In this document: positions 16,942-26,800 of the stretch, in pieces
How the letters are laid out: each line of letters begins with the position of its first letter
How positions within the stretch are numbered: position 1 is the first letter of the stretch
Source: Paenibacillus abyssi
GTDB taxonomy: Bacteria > Bacillota > Bacilli > Paenibacillales > Paenibacillaceae
Direction: 5' to 3'
NCBI RefSeq assembly: GCF_014640295.1
Contig: NZ_BMGR01000001.1
Coordinates: 248,001 to 312,000, forward strand
DNA length: 64,000 nt
Notes under the pieces: model-generated
What the model saw: the letters and a program-made list of their open reading frames with translations, nothing else
Databases searched by the model: none
Told to the model about the DNA's origin: nothing
Program-made: the position numbers and the translations under genes

Positions 16942-17535
16942 ATGGAACCATTTAAAAAGCATACCGGCATCGTTGCTCCGGTAGACCGTGTCAATGTCGA
17001 TACGGATGCCATTATCCCTAAACAATTTCTTAAGCGCATTGAGCGCAGCGGATTCGGACAATTTTTATTCTACGAATGGCGTTTTGATGAGAGCGGCAAT
17101 GTAAATCCGGAGTTTGAACCTAATAAACCGCGTTATCAAGGGGCGTCGATTCTGATCTCCCGTGCCAACTTTGGCTGCGGCTCTTCCCGTGAGCATGCGC
17201 CTTGGGCAATCCTGGATTACGGCTATCAAGTCGTTATTGCGCCTTCTTACGCCGATATTTTCTACAACAACTGCTTCAAAAACGGCATTCTTCCGATCAA
17301 GCTGAGCGAGGAGCAGGTAGAAGAGCTGTTCCAACGTACAGCCGCTAATGAAGGCTACCAGCTGACCGTTGATTTGGAAAACAAAAAAATTACTGATTCC
17401 CAGGGGTTGGAAATTTCCTTTGACCTGGATGAGCATCGCCGCCAATTCCTGCTGCAGGGCTTGGATGATATCGGCCTGACGCTTCAGCATGAAGACAAAA
17501 TTTCCGCTTACGAGAACAGCCGCGTTGCATTTTAA
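16942..17535 (+). CDS. leuD: 3-isopropylmalate dehydratase small subunit
   Basis: 197 aa. Swivelling domain with [15 protein letters not shown] and the substrate-specificity loop [13 protein letters not shown]. Forms the holoenzyme with LeuC. It starts 33 nt after leuC with AGAGAGGAG upstream. leuA and leuB are not in the window. Confidence 0.96.
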   Translation: MEPFKKHTGIVAPVDRVNVDTDAIIPKQFLKRIERSGFGQFLFYEWRFDESGNVNPEFEPNKPRYQGASILISRANFGCGSSREHAPWAILDYGYQVVIAPSYADIFYNNCFKNGILPIKLSEEQVEELFQRTAANEGYQLTVDLENKKITDSQGLEISFDLDEHRRQFLLQGLDDIGLTLQHEDKISAYENSRVAF

Positions 17536-17562
17536 GCGGGACGAATTCATTCACTGACACAA

Positions 17563-17594
17563 ACAGACCCCATACCGAGTGGGGTCTGTTTTTA
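17563..17594 (+). terminator. Terminator of leuCD
   Basis: ACAGACCCCA (17563-17572) pairs perfectly with TGGGGTCTGT (17580-17589), followed by TTTTTAT. Confidence 0.93.
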
Positions 17595-17794
17595 TGTAAG
17601 CATGACATTCACCGCGAACGTATTTCCCGCCGACAAAGAGGCGGCCAGCCGCTTTTATTGTGTCGAAAATGGATCCGGAGTATGAATTTTCCTCGAAACG
17701 CAACTTTTTCTGTCATTCAGCGTCTAATAAATCGTCTGAGAAAAGTCGAATGCGGCGGTTCGATACGGCAATTAATCAGTCTTAGAGGTGAATG

Positions 17795-19318
17795 ATGAAA
17801 AAGGTAGTATCTTTATTGTTGACGTTGTCGGTGCTCTTGGCTCTATGGCCTAACGCAAGTTATGCTGCAACAGCCGTTCCTGTTCCTGTCCCCAAGCTTT
17901 TTCTGGACGGGAAATCTCTGGTGTCCGATGTAAATCCGCTTTTAAGGAACAATTACACATTGGTTCCAATCTCAACGATCGCGAAGGGATTAGGACATCA
18001 AGCGCAATGGTTTCCTCAAACGCGGACCGTAAACGTACATAACGGTACGACGACAGTGGTTTTAAAAATTAATGACAACAAAGCGCTTATCAATGACGCC
18101 GAAGTTGAAATGGACGCACCCGCAATTATCGTAAGCGGCAGAACGATGGTTCCGCTGCGTTTTGTAGGAGAGCAAATGGGTCTTGATCTGTTCTGGGACA
18201 ACCCGAGCAAGTCGGTTCATATGTATCAGAAGGCACCGCCAAAGGTAGAAGATGACGTTTCGGTTGATTCCGGAAGCGGCAGCAGCCCTGGCGAAGGCGG
18301 CGATGCGGGCACTGTCATCCCAGGCGATGTACCGACAGTGGTCGATCCAATCCTGAATGTTGCGGCCAGACCGGTTCCAACAGATGCCGCCGGCATTGTG
18401 AAGGACATCGTATATGACGGGACAAGCAAAGTAACCATTAATTATGAAGGCACAATTACACCTAAAAATGCTTTTACGTTAAAGAATACGGACCGCATCG
18501 TGCTTGATCTTCCTTATTCTGCGTTTGCGCCAGAGTTTGTTAAAGGTTTCGAGCTGGACAATAACGGCGTGAGGAAGACGGAAGGCAGGATGCTGGCTGC
18601 AAACCATCCATCCTTGTATAACGTTCGTTATTCTTATTTTTCGGACAAGCCTACTACCGTTCGCGTAGTTCTTGATTTGAGCACGGCCTCAACGTTCACA
18701 GTTACACAGAGTGAAGGGCAGATCCAGATCGATGTCGCTAAACCGGATCCCGCCAACATTCCATTAACGGATAAAAACGGCAACAAAATCTATAAAATTG
18801 TTATCGATGCCGGCCACGGCGCTAAAGATCCGGGTGCAATCAGCGTGAGCAAGAAGACAGAGAAAGAATTCAATCTGAGCATCGCTTTGAAAATGAAAGC
18901 TTTGCTGGACAAAGAACCTAGAATCAAGCCTTATCTGACTCGCAGTGATGATACCTTCCTCGAATTAAAGGACAGGGCGAAATATGCGAATGATCTTAAA
19001 GCGGACTTATTTATGTCGATTCATGCAAACAGCTTCACTCCGCAAACCACAGGCACAGAAACATATTACAGCCGTTCGGATAGTAAGGCTTTCGCGGATG
19101 TGATTCATAAACATTTGGTGAAAGCGACCGGATTGCCGGATCGCAAAGTAAAACAGGCCAATTTTCTTGTCATCAGACAAACGACAATGCCTGCGGTTTT
19201 GATTGAAGCAGGTTTTCTCTCCAATACAAGAGACGAACAGGTGCTGTTCTCAGAAGCGGCTCAAAACCGCATCGCAGCAGAACTTGTAGCCGGCATTAAA
19301 GCATACTTGAAATTGTAA
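17795..19318 (+). CDS. N-acetylmuramoyl-L-alanine amidase with stalk and AMIN domains
   Basis: 507 aa. ATG 17795 is preferred over 17792 because AGAGGTG then sits five bases away. Signal peptide (1-25), a copper amine oxidase N-like stalk domain (about 35-145), a low-complexity Ser/Gly linker (about 155-180), an AMIN domain (about 200-315) and an Amidase_3 catalytic domain (about 330-505). Zinc and catalytic residues show as VIDAGHGAKDPGA, SIHANSF and LIEAGFLSN. It cleaves the amide between MurNAc and the stem peptide outside the membrane. It lies directly before a GerMN lipoprotein and an SLH protein, forming an envelope block. Confidence 0.92.
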   Translation: MKKVVSLLLTLSVLLALWPNASYAATAVPVPVPKLFLDGKSLVSDVNPLLRNNYTLVPISTIAKGLGHQAQWFPQTRTVNVHNGTTTVVLKINDNKALINDAEVEMDAPAIIVSGRTMVPLRFVGEQMGLDLFWDNPSKSVHMYQKAPPKVEDDVSVDSGSGSSPGEGGDAGTVIPGDVPTVVDPILNVAARPVPTDAAGIVKDIVYDGTSKVTINYEGTITPKNAFTLKNTDRIVLDLPYSAFAPEFVKGFELDNNGVRKTEGRMLAANHPSLYNVRYSYFSDKPTTVRVVLDLSTASTFTVTQSEGQIQIDVAKPDPANIPLTDKNGNKIYKIVIDAGHGAKDPGAISVSKKTEKEFNLSIALKMKALLDKEPRIKPYLTRSDDTFLELKDRAKYANDLKADLFMSIHANSFTPQTTGTETYYSRSDSKAFADVIHKHLVKATGLPDRKVKQANFLVIRQTTMPAVLIEAGFLSNTRDEQVLFSEAAQNRIAAELVAGIKAYLKL

Positions 19319-19356
19319 GCAGCTTTGAAATGTTCTTAGAAAAGGGGAGAGAATTC

Positions 19357-19914
19357 ATGAGACAGCAAGCGAAATGGTTTATTTTATTGCTCGTCGTAGC
19401 GGTTATTGCTACTGGCTGCGGCAGCCGAGAGACAAGTGATCAGGCAGGAGCAGAGCCGATGCAGGGAGGTTCAACCAATCAGACGGAACAAGTCCCACAA
19501 CCAGAACCAAAAGCAGAAGCACAGGAACGTATGACTATTCAGCTTTTTTATACGGATGATCAGTTAGAGAATCTCATCGCCCAAGACAAGGAGATCGTAT
19601 TCGCCGATGCGCAGGAGAAGCTCGAAGCAGCGCTTGCGGCTTTACAGCAGAACGGTGAAAATGGCGCTGTATCCCTATGGAAAAACGTCGAGTTTACATC
19701 TGTTGTACTTGACGATGGAGATTTGACGATTGACTTGACACTGCCTGAGGAAGCAAGATTCGGCGCCCCTGGCGAGCTGCTTGCTCTGGAATCGATTAAG
19801 AATACCGTATTCCAATTTGAAGAGATCAAAACATTGGACATCCTTGTGGATGGCGAAGCGGTTGATAGTCTGATGGGGCACGTAGATTTGGAACACCCGT
19901 TTACGAAACAATAA
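19357..19914 (+). CDS. GerMN-domain lipoprotein
   Basis: 185 aa. The start at 19357 is set by AAAAGGGGAGAG. Lipoprotein signal with lipobox ending IATGCGS (Cys about 23), a Gln/Glu-rich linker, then a GerMN domain (about 60-180: IQLFYTDDQ..., ESIKNTVFQFEEIKTLDILVDGE). GerM proteins act in sporulation and spore germination and often accompany cell-wall amidases; the gene directly follows the amidase by 38 nt. Confidence 0.87.
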   Translation: MRQQAKWFILLLVVAVIATGCGSRETSDQAGAEPMQGGSTNQTEQVPQPEPKAEAQERMTIQLFYTDDQLENLIAQDKEIVFADAQEKLEAALAALQQNGENGAVSLWKNVEFTSVVLDDGDLTIDLTLPEEARFGAPGELLALESIKNTVFQFEEIKTLDILVDGEAVDSLMGHVDLEHPFTKQ

Positions 19915-19965
19915 TTTCCGTCAGCGCCGGTCAGGCGTTGTGAGGAACGATGGAGGAGCATATAC

Positions 19966-22674
19966 ATGTCCCAACAATCAAGATGGTATAAGATGTTAGT
20001 CTTTGCACTTGTATTCTCCATATTAACCAGTACAGCTTTTGCTGAACCAGCTGCTGCAGACGAAGGGCGTCCTACGACGCCCTTTCCGGATGTAAAGACC
20101 GGACATTGGGCGGAGAAGCATATTGCGAAGCTTGCTTTGCAGGAGATCGTAAAAGGGGACGGAGTCGGCAGATTCAACCCGGCCAGCAATGTAACGCAGG
20201 AAGATGCCATCATTATGGCGATTCGTTTCATTGGCAAGGAAGACGCAGTCCAAGCTGTAAATGCCGAGATTTTCCCAGAAGCCTTTCAAGTGTCCGACTA
20301 TGCCAAGCCCTATGTCGTCCTAGCTTTTCAAGCAGGCTTGCTGGAGAGAGTGGAAGAGTTTGAAAATGCTGAAGACTATCCGGATACAGCATGGGGGAAG
20401 CTTCCCGCATCCCGTGAATGGGTAACAAAGCTGATGATTCGCGCAATCGGCCAAGACGATCTGGCCAAGCAGTTGGCGGGCGTGCAAAGCTCTTTTGCCG
20501 ATCGTGATCAAATCGGGGAAGCATTTAAAGGTTATGTCAATGCCGCAGTATCCCTAAAGCTGGTGAACGGAGTCAGCGCTGATCGATTCGATCCGAAGGC
20601 TAATGTGAACCGTGCGATGATCGCAACCCTGCTCAGCCGTGCGCAGTACCAATTCCCAGTAACCTACCGTGGCCAAACGAATGGGTTGTTAACGGGGTTG
20701 ACTGAAACATCGATGACGCTTTTTAACGTCGAGAGCAAGCAGGAGACAACCTATCAAGTGTCAAACGAATCGCTTTATTACCGGTTCGATTCGGAACAGC
20801 CGTCTTCTCCCAATGGTTTGACTGCTTATGCTGAGGTCATGGTCATGGTATCCGGCAACACAGTCAAATATGTGGAGCAGGTGAATGATAATGCGCAAAT
20901 CGAGACCATCAGCGGTGAAGTGGTACGGGTCATTCCAGCGGAAAATAAGCTTTGGATATTTGTGGATAATGCCACAGCCCCAATTGCCCTTGAATACAGC
21001 AATTCACTTGTCGTTCAGAGCGATAACGGGCAAACGTTGTCCGTATCGGAGTTGACGCCCGGAAGCAGCATTGAGGTGCAGCGTGATACATTCCGGACAA
21101 CCCCTGCCGCTTTGGCGATCAAGGTGCAGGGAGCTCCAATCAACAAAACCGCGTCCGGCAAGATTGAAGCGGTCGCAGGTAATAGCCTGTCCGTGCTCAA
21201 TAGCGAAACCGGCCTTACTGAGACATGGCCAGTATCTTCCGGAGCCCTTATTTCATGGAATAACCAAATTCAATCCTTATCGGATCTGACGGTTGGCGAT
21301 ACAGTCACCTACGAGGTAGCGAACAGCACAATCACCAAGATTACAGTTACACAGACAACCGGAAAACCGGTCAGCGGGGAACTGTACGAGATTAGCTCGG
21401 ACGGAAAAACGATCACGTACACCGTGAACGGTGAATTGAATGTAAGGTTCGTCTCCGCTTCTGTGCAAGTTTCGATAGAGGGGATGAATCAAGCCTCGCT
21501 AAGCAATCTGGTAAGAGGCGACAACCTGCATATGACCGTAAACGATCAAAATGTCGTCACGCACATCAAGGTGCTTGACCGTAAGGTAGAGTTCATTAGT
21601 GGCGCAAGCATTGTATATGATTACGATAACACAAGCAAAGTGCTCATCGTTAAAGATACAAACGACAGAACGCATGCGATCACATTAACGGATAATACCA
21701 AAATCGATTTTAACGGGACTAATTTTACATTAACAACTGCAGCAAGCATGCTGACTAAAAACAAAAAAGTAACGATTGGTTATACAGACGATACAGCGGT
21801 CTCATTGGAATTTGTGTTCAGCTTTACCGGTAAGCTGATGAATGTGAATCAAACAACGAACAAACTCACGTTGGAGCTTGTAAACGGATCAACGATCATT
21901 CTCGATTATTCCTCGCCAATGATCGAAACGTTCGGCAAGACCACATCCAGCTTCTCCGATCTGAAAATCGGCGATACGATCACCGCTCGCCTCGGCGGCG
22001 TTCAACAGGACCGGATCGTTATGATTCAAGCGCATCACACGGTGCAGGAAGAGATAGTCGCAATCAACACAGCGACAAACAGAGTAAGATTAAAATCACC
22101 TGACGGTACGGAAGCGGAAAGATTAGTCGGCGCGAATTGGCAGCTGTTATCCGAGCAAGGCGCTTCCGTGAAGCTTTCCCAGTTCAATATCGGGCAACGG
22201 GTGAATGTTCTTTATGCCGGTAAAGAACCGATCGGCATGAAGGCGGTTCAGGTTACAATAGGCAGGATTACGGCTGTATCCGGCGACCGGATCTCGCTGC
22301 AGGATGTGAATGGTGTCGCAACTGAAGTTGTATTGGGCAGCGGGTTTAAGGTTGTACGCGGCGGTACGACAAGCACCAGCACCTCAACGCTTGCTTTAGG
22401 CGATTGGATCGATATCCGCAAAGACGCGCAGGAGCTAAACGTTGTTACAGTTCACGCCGGACTGGTTAAAAAATTCAGAACCTACAATGCATCAACGAAT
22501 GAATTATTGGTGCTGGCTGCAAGCGTAAATGATACGAATGTGCGCTTTAAAGTGACGGAGCAAACGAAGTTTTATGTTGGAGACAGCGCTTCTACCGTCC
22601 AATCCTTACGCAATGGTGATGAAATCACGATGTACATCGTTGATGGCAAACTGATCGAAGTAAGGAAAAAATAA
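19966..22674 (+). CDS. S-layer-homology (SLH) surface protein
   Basis: 902 aa. Signal peptide (1-27, AFAEPAAA). At least two clear SLH motifs and a weaker one between them occupy residues about 35-230 (FPDVKTGHWAEKHIAKLALQ, GRFNPASNVTQEDAI, ADRFDPKANVNRAMIATLLSRA). The remaining about 670 residues are repeats of a beta-rich unit with patterns such as SGEVVRVIPAENKLWIFV and L.VGD.V. SLH domains bind pyruvylated secondary cell-wall polymer, so this is an outer wall protein; no enzyme motif is visible. Last gene of the envelope block. Confidence 0.88.
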   Translation: MSQQSRWYKMLVFALVFSILTSTAFAEPAAADEGRPTTPFPDVKTGHWAEKHIAKLALQEIVKGDGVGRFNPASNVTQEDAIIMAIRFIGKEDAVQAVNAEIFPEAFQVSDYAKPYVVLAFQAGLLERVEEFENAEDYPDTAWGKLPASREWVTKLMIRAIGQDDLAKQLAGVQSSFADRDQIGEAFKGYVNAAVSLKLVNGVSADRFDPKANVNRAMIATLLSRAQYQFPVTYRGQTNGLLTGLTETSMTLFNVESKQETTYQVSNESLYYRFDSEQPSSPNGLTAYAEVMVMVSGNTVKYVEQVNDNAQIETISGEVVRVIPAENKLWIFVDNATAPIALEYSNSLVVQSDNGQTLSVSELTPGSSIEVQRDTFRTTPAALAIKVQGAPINKTASGKIEAVAGNSLSVLNSETGLTETWPVSSGALISWNNQIQSLSDLTVGDTVTYEVANSTITKITVTQTTGKPVSGELYEISSDGKTITYTVNGELNVRFVSASVQVSIEGMNQASLSNLVRGDNLHMTVNDQNVVTHIKVLDRKVEFISGASIVYDYDNTSKVLIVKDTNDRTHAITLTDNTKIDFNGTNFTLTTAASMLTKNKKVTIGYTDDTAVSLEFVFSFTGKLMNVNQTTNKLTLELVNGSTIILDYSSPMIETFGKTTSSFSDLKIGDTITARLGGVQQDRIVMIQAHHTVQEEIVAINTATNRVRLKSPDGTEAERLVGANWQLLSEQGASVKLSQFNIGQRVNVLYAGKEPIGMKAVQVTIGRITAVSGDRISLQDVNGVATEVVLGSGFKVVRGGTTSTSTSTLALGDWIDIRKDAQELNVVTVHAGLVKKFRTYNASTNELLVLAASVNDTNVRFKVTEQTKFYVGDSASTVQSLRNGDEITMYIVDGKLIEVRKK

Positions 22675-22683
22675 AGAGATTTT

Positions 22684-22715
22684 GAGGTCGTCCAGTATGG
22701 ATGGCCTCTTTTTTT
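22684..22715 (+). terminator. Terminator of the SLH gene
   Basis: GAGGTCGTCCA (22684-22694) pairs with TGGATGGCCTC (22698-22708) including two G-T pairs, followed by seven T. Confidence 0.9.
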
Positions 22716-22821
22716 CGCAAAAGCCATGAAATCTTCCAAACTTTAAGCGGAATAGGCTTGCGTACAATGACATTTTTCGCTACACTTTGAACGAAGCCCA
22801 TATCTAGGGAGAGAAACGGCG

Positions 22822-23514
22822 ATGAATAAAAAACAAATGAGAGAAATTCTTGATGTAATCGGTGTGATGTATCCCGATGCGCATTGCGAATTGAATCATA
22901 GCAATCCGTTTGAATTGACAATAGCCGTTTTGCTATCTGCCCAGTGTACAGACGAGACCGTTAACAAAGTAACGGTGAGCTTGTTCCAGAAGTATAAACG
23001 GCCGGAGGATTATCTGGCTGTGCCGTTAGAGGAGCTGGAGCAGGATATTCGACGTATTGGCTTGTATCGCAACAAGGCTATGCATATCCAGAAGCTGTGC
23101 CGATTACTGCTCGATAAATATGACGGGATCGTCCCGCAGAAGCATGAACAGCTTACAGAGCTGCCCGGTGTCGGCCGGAAAACGGCTAACGTGGTCATGT
23201 CCAATGCTTTCGGGGTACCTGCGATTGCAGTGGATACGCACGTTGAACGGGTATCGAAACGGCTTGGCGCCGCATTGCCTGATGATTCGGTTCTCGAAGT
23301 AGAGAAAAAACTGATGAAGCTGGTTCCTCGTGAAGAATGGACCGTTACGCATCATAGACTCATCTTTTTCGGACGATATCATTGCAAAGCGCAAAATCCG
23401 GGCTGTCCGGTTTGCCCGCTGTTAGACCGTTGTAAGGAAGGCAAGAAACGTATGAAGCCGGCAAGAAGCAGGAAAGATAAGGTAATAAACAATACATTGG
23501 CCAAAAAAGGATGA
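22822..23514 (+). CDS. nth: Endonuclease III
   Basis: 230 aa. Helix-hairpin-helix ELPGVGRKTANVV with the catalytic Lys, catalytic Asp in VDTHVERVSKRLG, and the [4Fe-4S] ligands C-x6-C-x2-C-x5-C near the C-terminus (CKAQNPGCPVCPLLDRC). A bifunctional DNA glycosylase and AP lyase that removes oxidised pyrimidines. The last about 20 residues are a lysine/arginine-rich tail. Ribosome binding site GGGAGAG. Confidence 0.96.
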   Translation: MNKKQMREILDVIGVMYPDAHCELNHSNPFELTIAVLLSAQCTDETVNKVTVSLFQKYKRPEDYLAVPLEELEQDIRRIGLYRNKAMHIQKLCRLLLDKYDGIVPQKHEQLTELPGVGRKTANVVMSNAFGVPAIAVDTHVERVSKRLGAALPDDSVLEVEKKLMKLVPREEWTVTHHRLIFFGRYHCKAQNPGCPVCPLLDRCKEGKKRMKPARSRKDKVINNTLAKKG

Positions 23515-23520
23515 GAAACG

Positions 23521-23793
23521 ATGAAGTGTATTTCTGTGTATACTAAAAATTTTGAACTGTTTTCGGATATTTATCCGCAAATTCTCGCAGCGCCGCCTGA
23601 AGATAATGAGGAAATCGTATTGGAAGGAATTACGGTCAGCGGATCTGGCGAAGTTCCGGATCAATATATCGAACGGATGCGCGTGAAACCGGAAGTTGTC
23701 GTAATGAAAGAAAAGAAACGCGGCATTACGATTCTGCAGCACGGCAACGTATTTGAAATTTGTATGCCGGATGATGAAACACAGGCTGAATAA
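23521..23793 (+). CDS. Small conserved-looking hypothetical protein
   Basis: 90 aa, acidic, no signal peptide or membrane segment. Six bases after nth and 41 before the dynamin gene, on the same strand, so likely cotranscribed. The ATG overlaps a GAGAAACG sequence that can serve as a weak ribosome site. No family recognised. Confidence 0.7.
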   Translation: MKCISVYTKNFELFSDIYPQILAAPPEDNEEIVLEGITVSGSGEVPDQYIERMRVKPEVVVMKEKKRGITILQHGNVFEICMPDDETQAE

Positions 23794-23834
23794 GCCGTTT
23801 ATGATGTGTACGGCATTATAGGGAGAGAGCAGCC

Positions 23835-26800
23835 ATGAATACGTTGACTCAAAGCGCACCGGCAAATACGGCGGCTGCGCTTTTGGAGATTGCTTCGATA
23901 ATGGATGAAACGGGCGATCAGCTCCATGCCCGCCGTATCCGGGAGTTGAAAGACAAATGGTCGGGCGGGAAATTCACAGCAGCCTTCTGCGGACATTTCT
24001 CGGCCGGCAAATCAACACTTGTCAACCGGTTATGCGGGGCGCAGCTGTTGCCATCCAGTCCGGTTCCCACAAGTGCAAATGTGGTTTCGATCCGTAATGG
24101 CGAGCCTTGTGCGAGGATCGTTCAAATCGTTGACGGTGAAGAGCGGATGATTGAGGTTCCGCCGGAGCAATTGGAAGCTTACTGCGTGAATGGTTCAGAG
24201 TTTGCGTCAGTTGATATTTCTTACCCGATTCCAAGCTTGGGAGCCCATACGGTGCTGCTCGACACACCCGGAATCGATTCTACGGACGACGCACACCGGA
24301 TGGCGACCGAATCGGCGCTCCATTTGGCGGACGTCGTTTTTTACGTCATGGATTACAATCATGTCCAATCAGAGATTAACTTCGCTTTTGCCAAGCGTCT
24401 CAAGGATTGGGGAAAGCCCTTATATTTAATTGTAAACCAAATCGATAAGCACAGGGAACAAGAGCTGGCTTTTTCCGAGTACCGGAGAAGCGTGGAAGAG
24501 GCCTTTGCCAATTGGCATCTGGAACCGGCCGGCATTGTATACTTGTCGCTTCGGCAGCCGGATCATCCGCATCAAGAATTCGCTTCGCTCGAAAGGCTGT
24601 TTACAGAGCTTGCCGAGGTTGGCGAGCCATTGAACCGCTGCAGCGTTGATGCGTCGGCACGCCATCTTCTGGATGAACACGGAAAATGGATGGAAGCGGC
24701 TTCTTCAGATGAGCGGGAACGCCTTATAGAGGCGGCCGGAGGCGAGGAAGAGCTGGCATCCGTCAAGTCCGAGCTGCAGCAGTTGGAACAGGAGATGAGC
24801 GCATACCGTGAAGCCGCGGAGCAATTCCGCGTCAAGCTGCGCCAGGAAGCAGAGTCGCTGCTTGATAACGCGAATATTACTCCTGCAGCGACCCGTGATC
24901 TGGCTCACGCCTTCCTGGAAAGCCGCAAACCGGGCTTTAAAGCCGGCCTGCTGTTTGCCGGGGCGAAGACAGCGGCTGAGCAGCAAAGGCGCCAGGAGGC
25001 GTTTCTGACGGATTTCACCGCTCAGGTGCAAGCTTCGATCGAATGGCACTTGCTGGAGCTCCTCCGCCAAGAGGCTCATCAGCTGAGCTGGCGGGATGAA
25101 ACGTTGGAGTCGCGTCTGAGCGAATCGTTTACAGGCGTTGTTGATGCATCGCTTCTGCTTGAGCATGTACAGCCCGGCGCTGTCTTCAGCAATGAAGCGA
25201 CAATGAATTACTGCAAGTCACTCGCCGCCTCGGTGAAGGCGAGTTTCCGCAGGCGCGCGCTCGAGCTGGGCGACGAGCTCGCAGAGCGTGTCGCGGCCGC
25301 GAGCGCAGCGGCGGCCGCACAGGCGCAGGCGCGCAGCGGCGCACTCGCCGCGCAAGCGCAAGCGCTGGCGCAGCTGGCGGCGCAGGATGCCGCCGCAGCC
25401 GCGCATAAGCAGCGCCTCGCAGCGCTGCTGCCGCCTGCGCCGCAGCGCCCGGCGCTGCCGGTGCCCGCGCCTGCGTCAGGGGCACCGCGCGCCGCAGGCG
25501 CAGCTGCTGCGGCCGACGTGCCGCCGCAGGCTGCGGCGAAGCCGCGCAGCGGCGCCGCGCCTGCTGCGGCGGCGCAGCAGGCGCCCGTCCGCGCGGCGCA
25601 AGCGGACGGCGCAATGCTCGGCCCGCAGCGCCGTGCCGCGGCGATGCTGGAGCGCGCGGCCGAGCTGCTCGCGCCGCATGAGCCGCTCGCCGCAGCTGCG
25701 CTTGCCATGCGCGGCAAGGCCGGCCGGCTGAAGCAGAGCCGGTTCACGATCGCGCTGTTCGGCGCGTTCAGCGCAGGCAAATCTTCGTTTGCCAACGCAC
25801 TGATCGGACAACCGGCGCTGCCGGTATCGCCGAATCCGACTACCGCTGCGATCAATCGGATCGTGCCGCCGACAGCGGACGAGCCGCATGGTACGGCGCG
25901 GATCTTCATGAAGTCCAGAGCTGCGATGCTCGAGGATATCCGGTACTCGCTGGCACTGCTCGGAGAAGACATCGGTCATGCTGACGAACAGGCGCTGCTG
26001 CGTTTGATCAGCGGCCTCAAACCGGATTCGCTTCATCCCGGCGGACGCCCGCATTACAGCTTTTTAAAGGCTGTGCTGCAGGGCTGGGACAGCTTGGAGG
26101 GGCAGCTCGGCGAGCAGCTGCGCGTCGATGAGGCCATGTACCGCAGGTTCGTTGCGGAGGAGTCCAGATCCTGCTTCGTGCAGGAGATCGAACTGTACTA
26201 CGACAGTCCGCTCACTGCGCAGGGCATCGTGCTTGTGGACACGCCGGGAGCGGATTCGGTTAATGCAAGGCATACCGGCGTTGCGTTTAACTATATCAAG
26301 AATGCGGACGCGATATTGTTCGTAACTTATTATAATCATGCCTTCTCCCAGGCCGACCGCCAATTCTTAATGCAGCTTGGCCGGGTGAAGGATCAATTCG
26401 AGCTCGACAAAATGTTTTTTATCGTCAATGCTGCGGATTTAGCCTCCAGTGAAAGTGAGCTTGCGGGCGTGCTAAAACATGTGGAGGACAATCTGCTGTT
26501 GCAGGGGATCCGCCACCCGCGCATTTATCCGGTATCGAGCTTGTCGGCACTGGATGCCAAGCTTACCGACAATACATCTTTGCTCAATGAATCCGGCATC
26601 TCGGCCTTCGAGCAGTCTTTCTTGGCTTTCACCTCAGGCGAATTGGGGCAGCTGGCTGTCGCTTCTGCGGAGCAGGAAATCAAGCGGGCGATCGAATCGG
26701 TGTCGTCGTGGCTGGAAGCTGCGCAGGGGGATGAGGCGACCCGTACAGCGCTGCGAAGCGAGCTGGAGGGACAAGCACAGGAAGCGCTTCGTATCGCAGC

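Noticed and set aside
25186-26054. Several long minus-strand frames opposite dynA
   Set aside because: High GC and Ala codons in the linker remove stops in all frames; products are Arg/Ala repeats.
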